A DNA stretch of 39,707 bases from a gamma proteobacterium endosymbiont of Lamellibrachia anaximandri (GTDB taxonomy: Bacteria; Pseudomonadota; Gammaproteobacteria; Chromatiales; Chromatiaceae), in assembly GCA_016756835.1 (NCBI GenBank), contig JAESPE010000027.1, positions 1 through 39,707 of the forward strand. Reading direction: 5' to 3'. Position numbers and translations under genes: made by a program. Of this stretch, positions 1 through 8,618 are shown piece by piece; within the stretch, counting starts at the first letter, position 1; every line of letters starts with the position of its first letter. The notes beneath the pieces were generated by a model that worked only from the letters and a program-made list of their open reading frames with translations, was not told the origin of the DNA and searched no databases.

Positions 1-42
1 CCGGGACGGCCGGGGCACAAACAGGCTGTCGAAGGCCGAGTC

Positions 43-71
43 GATTTTGGGGACTGGGATGTCCCAAAATC
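43..71. repeat. Near-palindrome at the 5' edge of the NRPS frame
   Basis: Arms GATTTTGGGGAC (43-54) and GTCCCAAAATC (61-71) pair with one bulged base around a 6-nt loop. It lies just upstream of about position 92, where recognisable NRPS homology begins. It could be a mobile-element end, a hairpin terminator or a chimeric-assembly artefact; the sequence does not decide. Confidence 0.45.
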
Positions 72-3000
72 TTTCACGAGGTCGAAGACTCACTTGTGAT
101 ATTTCGGTATTGGAACTCTTCTGGACGCTCTGTCGTGGTTTCAAGGTGGTGCTCTATGGGGGAGATGAGGATCATCTGCCCACAGAGGCATTGAGCAGCC
201 GATATCCTGACAAGCCAATCGATTTCAGCCTCTTCTTCTGGAACTACTCCAGTAATGAGGATATCCAAACTCACAGCAAATACCATCTATTGATGGAGGC
301 GGTTAAATTTGGTGATGGCAACGGTTTTACTGCTGCCTGGACGCCTGAACGCCATTTTCACTCATTCGGCGGGCTTTTTCCTAACCCAGCCGTAATCAGC
401 GCCGCCTTGGCTGCGGTCACCAATAATATCCAGCTGCGTTCCGGCAGTGTGGTACTGCCCCTGCACAGTCCCATCCGCGTGGCGGAGGACTGGTCGGTGG
501 TGGACAATCTCTCCGACGGCCGTGTTGGCATTGCTATCGCTGCAGGTTGGCAACCTAACGATTTTGCCATCAAGCCGGAAAATCACGCTAATGCCAAACA
601 GGTGATGATGGACTCCCTGGAGCAGGTACGGCAGCTTTGGCGTGGGGAGACGGTGGTCTTTCCTGGTCCCAAGGGTGATGTGGAGGTGACGACCCAGCCA
701 CGGCCGGTGCAGGAGGAGCTGCCTGTCTGGCTTACGGCGGCGGGCAATCCAGAAACCTTCCGCATGGCGGGTGAAGCGGGTTGTGGCATCCTGACTCATC
801 TGTTGGGGCAGTCCGTGGAAAACGTGAGCAAGAGTATCCAGCTCTATCGGGATGCGTGGAAGTCAGCTGGGCACCCAGGCGAGGGGCATGTGGTGATTAT
901 GCTGCATACTTTGATTGGCGAGGACGAAGAGGCGGTCAAACAGGCCGCTCGCGGCCCCATGAAGAGCTACCTGACCAGTGCTGCAACACTGGTTAAGGCG
1001 GCGGCCTGGCATTTTCCCACTTTCAAGGATCTCTCGGCCCGCGGCGTGCAGACTATCGACGAGTTTGTCGACAACATCTCCGCCGAGGATTTCGACGACC
1101 TGCTTGACTTCGCTTTTGAACGCTACTACCGCACAAGCGGTCTCTTCGGTACGCCAGAACGTGCGCTGAAGATGGTCGACCAGTTAAAAGAGATTGGCGT
1201 TGATGAGATCGGCTGCCTGGTTGATTACGGCGTCGAATCTGATGTTGTGCTTGATCATCTGCCCTTCCTCAACCAAGTAAAAGAAGCAGCTGGCCGGAGC
1301 AATGATGAGACTGTGGACTATTCCATTGCTGGCCTCATTCGTCGCAATCAGGTGAGCCATTTTCAGTGCACCCCTTCCATGGCCACTATGCTGTTGAATG
1401 ATATTGATGCACGGGCAGCGTTGGCGGGCCTCGACCGTATGATGGTTGGGGGCGAGGCATTTCCGCCATCGGTGGCGGCGGAGCTGCACCAGCTGGTTTC
1501 CGGCAAGGTCATAAATATGTACGGTCCTACCGAGACCACTATATGGTCGACTACCCACCAGCTTAATGGTGAGTTGGAGCAGGTGCCCATCGGCCGTCCT
1601 ATCTCCAACACGCGTATCTATCTGTTGGATGAGCAACTGCAACCAACCCCGGCGAGTGTTCCTGGCGAACTCTATATCGGTGGAGATGGTGTGGTGCGAG
1701 GTTATCTGGGACAGCCGGAGCTGACCGCTGAACGGTTTCTGCCCGATCCTTTCTCCGGGCAGGAGGGTGCGCGTATCTATCGTACCGGTGATCTTGCCTG
1801 CTATCGGAAAGATGGCATTCTGGACTTTCTCGGCCGTGTCGATCATCAGGTCAAGATCCGCGGTCATCGCATCGAACTGGGTGAGATCGACGCTCACCTC
1901 GGACTTCATCCAGAGGTTGTGGAGTGTGTGGTAGTGGACCGGGAAGATGCCAATGGCTCTCGGATACTGGTAGCTTACCTGCAGTCTGCCCATGTCAATC
2001 CGCCGGAACCTGAAGTACTGAAGCGTTTTCTTGCCGAGAAGCTGCCGAGTTTTATGCTGCCCTCCCTTTTTATTTTTCTCGTTGTGCTGCCGAAGACGCC
2101 GAATGGAAAGATTGATCGCAAGGCATTGCCCGATCCCGATAGTGCGCAGGTTGCCTCAGGAACAGAGTATGTGGCGCCGCGTGATGCGCTGGAGGAGGCG
2201 GTGGCAGATATCTGGCAGGAAGTATTGCTTCTGGACCGTATCGGAATCCACGACAATTTCTTCGGGCTTGGCGGTCACTCACTTACCGCAGCCCAACTGA
2301 TTGCCCGGCTGCGTGCCACATTTGGTGTGCAGTTACCCCTGCGTACCATGTTCGAGGCACCTACCATAGAGCAGGTGGCGGAGCGACTGATCGCAGATGA
2401 GACGCATCCTGGTCAGGTGCAGGAAATTGCCGGTTGGGTGCAACGTATCTATTCATTGTCAAAGGAGGAGTTGGCAACGGCGCTACAGCAACAACTCCGC
2501 CAATCCGGCGATCAGGAGGCAGTGGTTGTTGCCGCCGCTGACGCGGATGAACGTGCCGTCCAGTGTGAAGCACTGCTGGGGCAGGTTCAGGGGAGCGAAG
2601 GCCATCAGTGGTTGGATTTCTCCGACATACCACGGACAGATGCCGAACAACCCAGGCTCTCCTTCTCCCAGCAACGCATGTGGTTTATCGATCAGCTGGA
2701 GCCAGGGGCTCACTACAATGACTATTTCGCCCTGGAGCTGACGGGAGAACTTGATGCTGAGGCGCTGGAACGGAGCCTAAATGATCTGGTGCGGCGGCAT
2801 GATGTGCTGCGCACCGTCTTTGCATCTGAAGAAGGGCGCCCTTATCAGGTAATAGCTGAAGAGTTGCAGCTGCCGCTGGAACAGCATGATCTGTCCGACC
2901 AAGTCGGGGCTGAGCAGGAGAGTTCTCTGCAGAAGCAGGCAGCGCAGAAAATCCGCATGCCGTTGGATTTGGCGTTGGGGCCGGTATTGCGCACCCTGCT

Positions 3001-5884
3001 GTTCAAGCTCGATGCGCAGCACCATCTGTTTTTGCTCATCATTCATCAAGGTGCCAACGATTCCTGGTCGCTGGGTGTCTTCATGAGCGAGTTGAACGCA
3101 CTCTACAATGGTTACCGTCAGGGACGGGAAGACGTTTTGCCGCCGCCTTCACTACAATATGCAGATTTTGCCGAGTGGCAGCGGGAGAGCCTCAGTGATG
3201 AGGTACTGGTTGATTCACTCACCTATTGGCAGGAGCGACTTGCCGGCGAGTTGCCGGTTCTTGATCTCCCACAGGATCGTCCCCGCTTGGCAAATCAGAC
3301 TTTCCGGGGTGCACGTTTGCCGGTGACGCTGTCACGGGAGTTGACGGAGAGTCTGGCGGTACTGGGTCAGGCTCAGGGATGCACCCTCTATATGACGTTG
3401 CTGGCTGGATTCAAGATCCTGCTTTCCCGCTATTCCAGAATGGATGACATTATCGTCGGTTCGCCAATCGCCAACCGCGATCATCCACAGCTGGAGTCGT
3501 TGTTGGGCATGTTTGTCAACAATATTGTGTTGCGCACTGACCTCGGCGGAGCCCCCGATTTTAACGTCCTGCTGTCGCGGGTAAAGGAGACCGCGACCGG
3601 GGCCTATGCCCATGCAGAGCTCCCATTTGAAAAACTGGTGCAGGCGCTGCATCTGCCGGTGGATATGAGTCACACTCCGCTGTTTCAGGTGATGTTTGAT
3701 TTCCATAATACGCCAATGCCGGAGATCGACATGGAAGGGTTGGCAGTCAATCGGTGCACCCTGGATGCCGGCATGTCCCGTTTCGACCTGACCTTGGAGC
3801 TGGCGGAGGGTGCGGATGGAGTCGCCGGTTATTTCGAATACAACCCAGACCTGTTCGACGAGGTCACAATCCAGGCTATGGCCACTCACTTGCAGCACTT
3901 GCTGGAGGCTGTGGTTACCGATCCAACCGTTGCGATTACTGCGTTGCCGATGCTTTCGCCGGAAGAGAAGACGCAGTTGGTGGATGACTGGAACGAGACA
4001 GATGTGGAGCTGGCGGGTTCAGCAGGCTTCCATCATCTATTTGAGCAACAGGTGGCACTGGCGCCCAATGAGGTGGCAGTGGTCTTTGGTGAGAGCCAAC
4101 TGACTTACCGGGAACTCAATGTCCGTTCAAATCAGCTGGCCCACTATCTGCGAACCCTGAAAGTAGGTCCCGATGTGTTGGTGGGAATCTGCCTGGAACG
4201 TTCCGTCGATATGCTGGTTGCGCTGCTCGGGGTGCTCAAGGCCGGTGGCGCCTATCTGCCCCTCGACCCCGACTATCCCGCTGATCGCATCGGATACATA
4301 CTGGACGATGCGGACGTGGCTCTGCTGCTCACCCATCGTTCTCTGTTGGAGAAGCTGCCTGCCTGCAAGGCAAATGTACTGGTTATCGATGCGGAGAAAG
4401 ACCTGATCCGGAAGCTGGGTGCAGATACGCCAGAGCCACTGGAAACAGCGGATAACCTGGCCTACGTCATCTATACATCGGGTTCGACAGGTCGTCCCAA
4501 AGGGGTTCAGGTTCAGCATCAAGCGGTGAGCAACTTTCTCACCAGCATGGCGAAGTGTCCCGGGATTGACGTGAACGATGTAGTGTTGGCGTTGACCACT
4601 CTCTCTTTTGATATCGCTGTGCTGGAGCTCTACCTGCCATTGATCGTTGGTGCCAAGGTGGTGATTGCCAGTCGGGAGCAGGCATTGGATGGCCGCGACC
4701 TGAAGGATCTTATGCAGGACCATGGGGTTAGTCTGATGCAGGCGACACCGGCAACCTGGCGATTGCTTGTGGATTCAGGTTGGCAGGGAAATGCCGGCTT
4801 AAAGGTTCTCTGTGGTGGTGAGGCCTTGTCTCAGGATTTGGCGCGGGATTTGGTTCGCCTCTCTGGAGGTGTGTGGAATATGTATGGACCTACGGAGACC
4901 ACGGTCTGGTCCACCTGTTTCCACATCACCAGCGAGGAAGAGCCCATCAGGATAGGCCGTCCCATCGATAATACGAGGCTCTATGTGCTTAATCAATACC
5001 AGCAGCTGGTGCCGGTCGGTGTTCACGGGGAGCTGTACATCGGTGGACTAGGTGTCACTCGGGGGTATCTGGGACGGCCGGAACTTACCGAAGAGCGTTT
5101 TGTAGAAGATCTATTTTCCGGAGACGGGACGATGATGTACCGCACTGGTGATCTGGTACGTTTTACTGTGGAAGGCGAGCTGGAGTACCTAAATCGTCTC
5201 GATAACCAGGTGAAGGTGAGGGGGTTCCGCATCGAATTAGGGGAGATAGAGTCAGTTCTTGCGGAATATGGCAAGGTTAAACGCAGCGTTGTGGATGTCC
5301 GGGAAGTTCGCCCCGGAGACCAGCGCCTGGCAGCGTACTATGAGCTTGAAGCGGAGGCCCACACCACGCCCACCGAATTGCGTAAACATCTTCGGGCTGA
5401 ACTGCCCGACTACATGATTCCACAACACTTTGTGGAGCTTGACGAACTGCCACTGACACCCAATGGTAAGGTGGATCGCAAGGCCCTGCCAGCGCCCTTC
5501 GCCAGCGCTGCAATAGAAGAGGCGTTTGAGGCACCGAAAACCGCTCTTGAACAAGGGCTGGCGGCTATCTGGCAGGAAGTTATTGGCATCGACCAAGTTG
5601 GTTTGCATGATAATTTCTTTGACCTTGGTGGGCACTCTCTGCTGGCCATGCAGGTTGTCGCAAAGGCGCAGGAGCAGCTTGGAACCAAGTTATCGTTGCG
5701 ATCATTGGTCTCCGACTCCCTGTCGCAGATTTCGGCGGGTCTGGAACCGGCGAACACTGGCGGGTCGGACGAAGCTCGGGAGAGTAAAGAACCTTCAGAT
5801 GAGAGCGTATCCTTCGCAGGGAGGGACAATAGAGCTGAGAGAGGGGTGCTGGGTCGCCTTAAGTCAAAGTTATTCAAGGATTGA
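47..5884 (+). CDS. Partial two-module NRPS with embedded luciferase-like monooxygenase domain
   Basis: Peptide synthetase, 1945 codons from a TTG at 47; the frame is open to the window edge, so the true start is unknown. Domain order: end of A4 (DISVLELF, near residue 19); FMN-dependent luciferase-like monooxygenase at about residues 55-420 (TIGR04020/MupA-Atu3671 type, with FFWNYSS and AAWTPERHFHSF); remainder of adenylation domain 1 (NMYGPTETT, YRTGDL, NGKIDRKAL); carrier domain with Ser745 in GGHSL; condensation domain from about 865; complete adenylation domain 2 (YTSGSTGRPKG to NGKVDRKAL); carrier domain with Ser1864. There is no thioesterase or reductase, and the end is a basic tail. 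Reading Stachelhaus positions by eye gives DILQLGMVWK for A2, which resembles known glycine codes, and a similar set for A1; this is inference. The condensation motif HHxxxDG reads HQGANDS (1000-1006). No A1-A3 motifs precede residue 19, so the protein is truncated or the contig start is chimeric. Confidence 0.93.
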   Translation: MGTGMSQNLSRGRRLTCDISVLELFWTLCRGFKVVLYGGDEDHLPTEALSSRYPDKPIDFSLFFWNYSSNEDIQTHSKYHLLMEAVKFGDGNGFTAAWTPERHFHSFGGLFPNPAVISAALAAVTNNIQLRSGSVVLPLHSPIRVAEDWSVVDNLSDGRVGIAIAAGWQPNDFAIKPENHANAKQVMMDSLEQVRQLWRGETVVFPGPKGDVEVTTQPRPVQEELPVWLTAAGNPETFRMAGEAGCGILTHLLGQSVENVSKSIQLYRDAWKSAGHPGEGHVVIMLHTLIGEDEEAVKQAARGPMKSYLTSAATLVKAAAWHFPTFKDLSARGVQTIDEFVDNISAEDFDDLLDFAFERYYRTSGLFGTPERALKMVDQLKEIGVDEIGCLVDYGVESDVVLDHLPFLNQVKEAAGRSNDETVDYSIAGLIRRNQVSHFQCTPSMATMLLNDIDARAALAGLDRMMVGGEAFPPSVAAELHQLVSGKVINMYGPTETTIWSTTHQLNGELEQVPIGRPISNTRIYLLDEQLQPTPASVPGELYIGGDGVVRGYLGQPELTAERFLPDPFSGQEGARIYRTGDLACYRKDGILDFLGRVDHQVKIRGHRIELGEIDAHLGLHPEVVECVVVDREDANGSRILVAYLQSAHVNPPEPEVLKRFLAEKLPSFMLPSLFIFLVVLPKTPNGKIDRKALPDPDSAQVASGTEYVAPRDALEEAVADIWQEVLLLDRIGIHDNFFGLGGHSLTAAQLIARLRATFGVQLPLRTMFEAPTIEQVAERLIADETHPGQVQEIAGWVQRIYSLSKEELATALQQQLRQSGDQEAVVVAAADADERAVQCEALLGQVQGSEGHQWLDFSDIPRTDAEQPRLSFSQQRMWFIDQLEPGAHYNDYFALELTGELDAEALERSLNDLVRRHDVLRTVFASEEGRPYQVIAEELQLPLEQHDLSDQVGAEQESSLQKQAAQKIRMPLDLALGPVLRTLLFKLDAQHHLFLLIIHQGANDSWSLGVFMSELNALYNGYRQGREDVLPPPSLQYADFAEWQRESLSDEVLVDSLTYWQERLAGELPVLDLPQDRPRLANQTFRGARLPVTLSRELTESLAVLGQAQGCTLYMTLLAGFKILLSRYSRMDDIIVGSPIANRDHPQLESLLGMFVNNIVLRTDLGGAPDFNVLLSRVKETATGAYAHAELPFEKLVQALHLPVDMSHTPLFQVMFDFHNTPMPEIDMEGLAVNRCTLDAGMSRFDLTLELAEGADGVAGYFEYNPDLFDEVTIQAMATHLQHLLEAVVTDPTVAITALPMLSPEEKTQLVDDWNETDVELAGSAGFHHLFEQQVALAPNEVAVVFGESQLTYRELNVRSNQLAHYLRTLKVGPDVLVGICLERSVDMLVALLGVLKAGGAYLPLDPDYPADRIGYILDDADVALLLTHRSLLEKLPACKANVLVIDAEKDLIRKLGADTPEPLETADNLAYVIYTSGSTGRPKGVQVQHQAVSNFLTSMAKCPGIDVNDVVLALTTLSFDIAVLELYLPLIVGAKVVIASREQALDGRDLKDLMQDHGVSLMQATPATWRLLVDSGWQGNAGLKVLCGGEALSQDLARDLVRLSGGVWNMYGPTETTVWSTCFHITSEEEPIRIGRPIDNTRLYVLNQYQQLVPVGVHGELYIGGLGVTRGYLGRPELTEERFVEDLFSGDGTMMYRTGDLVRFTVEGELEYLNRLDNQVKVRGFRIELGEIESVLAEYGKVKRSVVDVREVRPGDQRLAAYYELEAEAHTTPTELRKHLRAELPDYMIPQHFVELDELPLTPNGKVDRKALPAPFASAAIEEAFEAPKTALEQGLAAIWQEVIGIDQVGLHDNFFDLGGHSLLAMQVVAKAQEQLGTKLSLRSLVSDSLSQISAGLEPANTGGSDEARESKEPSDESVSFAGRDNRAERGVLGRLKSKLFKD

Positions 5885-6049
5885 GTCGGGGTCCATAGGG
5901 CAGTCGTCTTCACAGACTGGACATGATTTATCATGGAGCGGGCATCTTCGCTAGCTCGTCCTAATCAAGGAACCTTTGGCACTGCCGGTTATCAATATGC
6001 TCTCGAATTCCCTATTGATTTAAAGGGTATGTAGTACAGGATTGCCATT

Positions 6050-6844
6050 ATGAGCGCGTTTATTTTTGGGGATGGGCAGCGTCCTCTATACGGTGTGCAC
6101 CATACACCAACCTCAGGGAGGCATCGTGATGCAGCGGTGCTGATCTGTCACAGTCTGGGACGCGAGTATATGCGTACCCATCGGGGCTTGGTGCGGCTCG
6201 CCGAACAGCTGGCGCGGGAGGGTTTTCATGTGCTGCGTTTCGACTACTTCTCCACCGGGGACTCTTCCGGCGATGATGGAGAGGGAAGTCTGGAGCAGTG
6301 GGTTGAGGACGTGAAGGTGGCGGCCCAGGAGTTGAAGGATCTAGCTGGTCTGGACAAGGTTTCTCTGGTTGGTGTGCGGATCGGCGCCGCCTTAGCCACA
6401 CTGGCTGCAGTCGAGATGGCGGTTGAAGGCCTTATTTTGTGGGATCCGGTGGTCAGTGGTGCCGCTTATGTTGATTTTCAGATCGGTTTCAGCCGTTCCT
6501 ATTATGCTGACCTCGATCGATTTCCTGTCTCCCGCTTACAGGCGATCGATGCAGGGGCTGATGATCTGATGGGCTATCGATGGCCACAGTCGCTGCGGGA
6601 CTCGCTGGGCAACTGTGATCTGATGCGGTTGAAAAAAGTCCGGGCTCGTCAAGCGGAAGTGATCTCCAGTGATGAGCGGTTGGAGTATCGAGAACTGCAG
6701 GCCCATTTAACCCGTATCGAAGTTCCAACAACCTATCATGCAGTTGAGGAGCAGACGGGTTGGGAAAGTCTGGAAAAGCTTGGTGAAGCGATGATGATGC
6801 ATGGTGTCTCGAAACGGATTCTAGCAAAGTTGGCAGCGCGATGA
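6050..6844 (+). CDS. Alpha/beta hydrolase, exosortase-associated hydrolase-like (Arg in nucleophile elbow)
   Basis: 264-aa alpha/beta-hydrolase fold protein. It shows the early strand and oxyanion-type turn CHSLGREY (33-40), the RFDYFSTGDS loop (63-72) and a nucleophile elbow reading LVGVRIGAALA, so Arg110 replaces the usual Ser of GxSxG. It resembles the short hydrolases found beside exosortase/PEP-CTERM polysaccharide clusters and NRPS genes (the TIGR03101-type group, as I recall it). Without a nucleophile it may be a non-catalytic partner or use another residue. It lies 165 bp after the NRPS, and its stop overlaps the next start by 4 bp (ATGA), which indicates translational coupling. Fold: confident. 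Role in release or editing of the NRPS product: inference. Confidence 0.85.
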   Translation: MSAFIFGDGQRPLYGVHHTPTSGRHRDAAVLICHSLGREYMRTHRGLVRLAEQLAREGFHVLRFDYFSTGDSSGDDGEGSLEQWVEDVKVAAQELKDLAGLDKVSLVGVRIGAALATLAAVEMAVEGLILWDPVVSGAAYVDFQIGFSRSYYADLDRFPVSRLQAIDAGADDLMGYRWPQSLRDSLGNCDLMRLKKVRARQAEVISSDERLEYRELQAHLTRIEVPTTYHAVEEQTGWESLEKLGEAMMMHGVSKRILAKLAAR

Positions 6845-7668
6845 ACATGAGAGAGCGTGTCTACCTTTTTGGCAGTGATGGCGGTCTTGTTGGGGTGAGT
6901 ACGGAACCTTCCACCCTAGACGCCGACAGACCGGCGGTACTATTGCTAAACGCTGGACTCTTGCACCATGTGGGGCAGAATCGTTTGAGTGTTACTTTGG
7001 CCCGGGCTCTGGGTGAGTTGGGGTGGTTTACTTTCCGCTTCGATATTTCCGGTGTAGGTGACAGTGTTACCCGTAAGACCGCCAAACCTATTCAGGAACG
7101 CAGTATCGATGAGATACGAGAAGCGATGGATTTTCTGCAGCAGCGAAAAGGTATCAACCGTTTCGTGCTCTACGGTCTCTGTACCGGAGCCGACAACGCA
7201 TTTCGCGCGGCGGTGGCTGATGAACGAGTCTGTGGCGCGGTGCTGCTTGAAGGGTATGCCTACCCGACTCGACGCTACTATATAAACCGCTATCTGCCCA
7301 AACTGATCTCCCCATCTTTCTGGCATGGAAAGATTGCTCGAAGTCTTATAGCTGCTGGGCGGGCTGAGGATGAAGGTGCTTATGGTGACGCCAGTTACCA
7401 CTGGATTTTGCCGCCTAAGGAGGAGCTAGAAAAGGATTTAAAGATGCTGATCAAAAGGGATGTCTCCTTGATGATGGTCTTCGTAGGCAGTAACAGCCAA
7501 TACAACTACCCTGCGCAGTTTTATGAATCCTTTCCTGACCTGGAGATCAGTGATCGCCTACAGGTTGAATACTTCGCAAAAGGGGACCACAATTTTTCCC
7601 TCGGCAGTGATCGGGAGAGTCTGGTCAACCTGATCGGTGACTGGATAGAACAAAACATCCGCTACTGA
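6841..7668 (+). CDS. Alpha/beta hydrolase, exosortase-associated hydrolase-like (Cys nucleophile)
   Basis: 275-aa alpha/beta hydrolase with LYGLCTGADNA, placing Cys114 in the nucleophile position. A C-terminal KGDHNFS supplies the likely catalytic His250, and RFDISGVGDS (66-75) is the conserved loop. Cys in this elbow suggests a thioesterase or acyltransferase-like chemistry rather than ordinary esterase chemistry. The start overlaps the stop of the preceding hydrolase by 4 bp. Because the NRPS has no thioesterase domain, this protein is the best candidate in the window for off-loading or transferring the carrier-bound product; that assignment is inference from context. It resembles TIGR03100-type exosortase-associated hydrolases. 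The gene ends 13 bp before the convergent phosphopantetheinyl transferase. Confidence 0.86.
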   Translation: MNMRERVYLFGSDGGLVGVSTEPSTLDADRPAVLLLNAGLLHHVGQNRLSVTLARALGELGWFTFRFDISGVGDSVTRKTAKPIQERSIDEIREAMDFLQQRKGINRFVLYGLCTGADNAFRAAVADERVCGAVLLEGYAYPTRRYYINRYLPKLISPSFWHGKIARSLIAAGRAEDEGAYGDASYHWILPPKEELEKDLKMLIKRDVSLMMVFVGSNSQYNYPAQFYESFPDLEISDRLQVEYFAKGDHNFSLGSDRESLVNLIGDWIEQNIRY

Positions 7669-7681
7669 GCAGCGTTGCTGC

Positions 7682-8335
7682 TCATTGGGTCAGATAACAA
7701 CCCGTTATCAAGTGGCTGCCGGTGTTTAAGAAGCTGCCATGGAAATTCGCGTAGGCAGGAAAAGATATCCCGGCCTCCGGTTGGGAAGAAAAGGAGAAAT
7801 GGCGTGTCGTAAGATCGATCGCCAACTCCACCTCATGAAAGTCAAAGAATTGCTCCACTAATGGGTAGTAGCATTTGTAGAGACTCTCTTTTGCACTGAA
7901 GATCAGACGCTCTGGTAATGCCGGATTGGCCTGCATGAACCGGCTCTCTCTCTCTGTATGAATCAATTGCTCCACGTCGCGTTTGAGTGGGCTTAACGGT
8001 TCTACGTCGATACCAATTCCGACGATGTCCCCCTGTAAAGCGCAGACAGCCAGCGCATAGTCGTCGCAGTGGCTTATGCTGCCCAGATAGCCCTGTGGCC
8101 ATATCGGTTCCCGTCGCTCTCCCTGCAGCAAGGGTGTAACCTCCAGTCCCAGACACTCCAGTGCCCGATGGGCACAGTGGCGGCCGGCGCGGAACTCCCG
8201 CCGGCGTTTATCTGCCGATCCGGCGATCAGCGCCTCCTCCTTCTCTAAGGCAGGTGTCTCCCACATCTCAGGTGTAGCAATAATTGTTACAATGGCTGTG
8301 GGGAAGAGGCAGGCGGGATCGGAGTGATGGGACAT
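7682..8335 (-). CDS. 4'-phosphopantetheinyl transferase, EntD/Sfp type
   Basis: 217-aa enzyme that transfers the phosphopantetheine arm of CoA to carrier-domain serines, here most likely Ser745 and Ser1864 of the adjacent NRPS. Motifs in order: RREFRAGRHCAHRAL (45-59), GSISH (85-89), Mg-binding GIDVEP (108-113, Asp110 and Glu112), and FSAKESLYKCYYP (146-158), which contains the Glu-Lys catalytic motif. Length and motif order match the EntD-like branch. It is encoded convergently with the NRPS operon, with a 13-bp gap, so it has its own promoter somewhere in 8336-8618. The start ATG at 8335 has no strong ribosome binding site. Function: high confidence. NRPS as substrate: inference from proximity. 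Confidence 0.94.
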   Translation of the reverse strand: MSHHSDPACLFPTAIVTIIATPEMWETPALEKEEALIAGSADKRRREFRAGRHCAHRALECLGLEVTPLLQGERREPIWPQGYLGSISHCDDYALAVCALQGDIVGIGIDVEPLSPLKRDVEQLIHTERESRFMQANPALPERLIFSAKESLYKCYYPLVEQFFDFHEVELAIDLTTRHFSFSSQPEAGISFPAYANFHGSFLNTGSHLITGCYLTQ

Positions 8336-8618
8336 AGTTTAATGCAACTCAGTACTCACTTGCTATTCAAGACAACTGGTTCCAAGGGTGGAGTACGCAG
8401 CCAATTTATTTGTATTCTGTTTTCTTGCTGTAAAGATCCAAATATACCTTCGGAATAGAGGTTGTTGATGCCTTTGCGCTGTTCGAAAAAAACACCTGGT
8501 ATCCTGAATGAGCGCCAGTATCCTCATGATTAATTAATATTTTCTATCAACTTTTCTTTGACTTAATGTCCGGGTGGGCATCAAATTCTTCCATAATAAG
8601 CGCCTCTGTATGGCGTTC
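8336..8618. other. Gene-free spacer, AT-rich
   Basis: 283 bp between the phosphopantetheinyl transferase start and the 3' end of the acyltransferase. It is noticeably AT-rich, with a TTAATTAA core near 8530. I see no open frame, convincing terminator or repeat. It must contain the promoter of the transferase gene. Confidence 0.5.
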
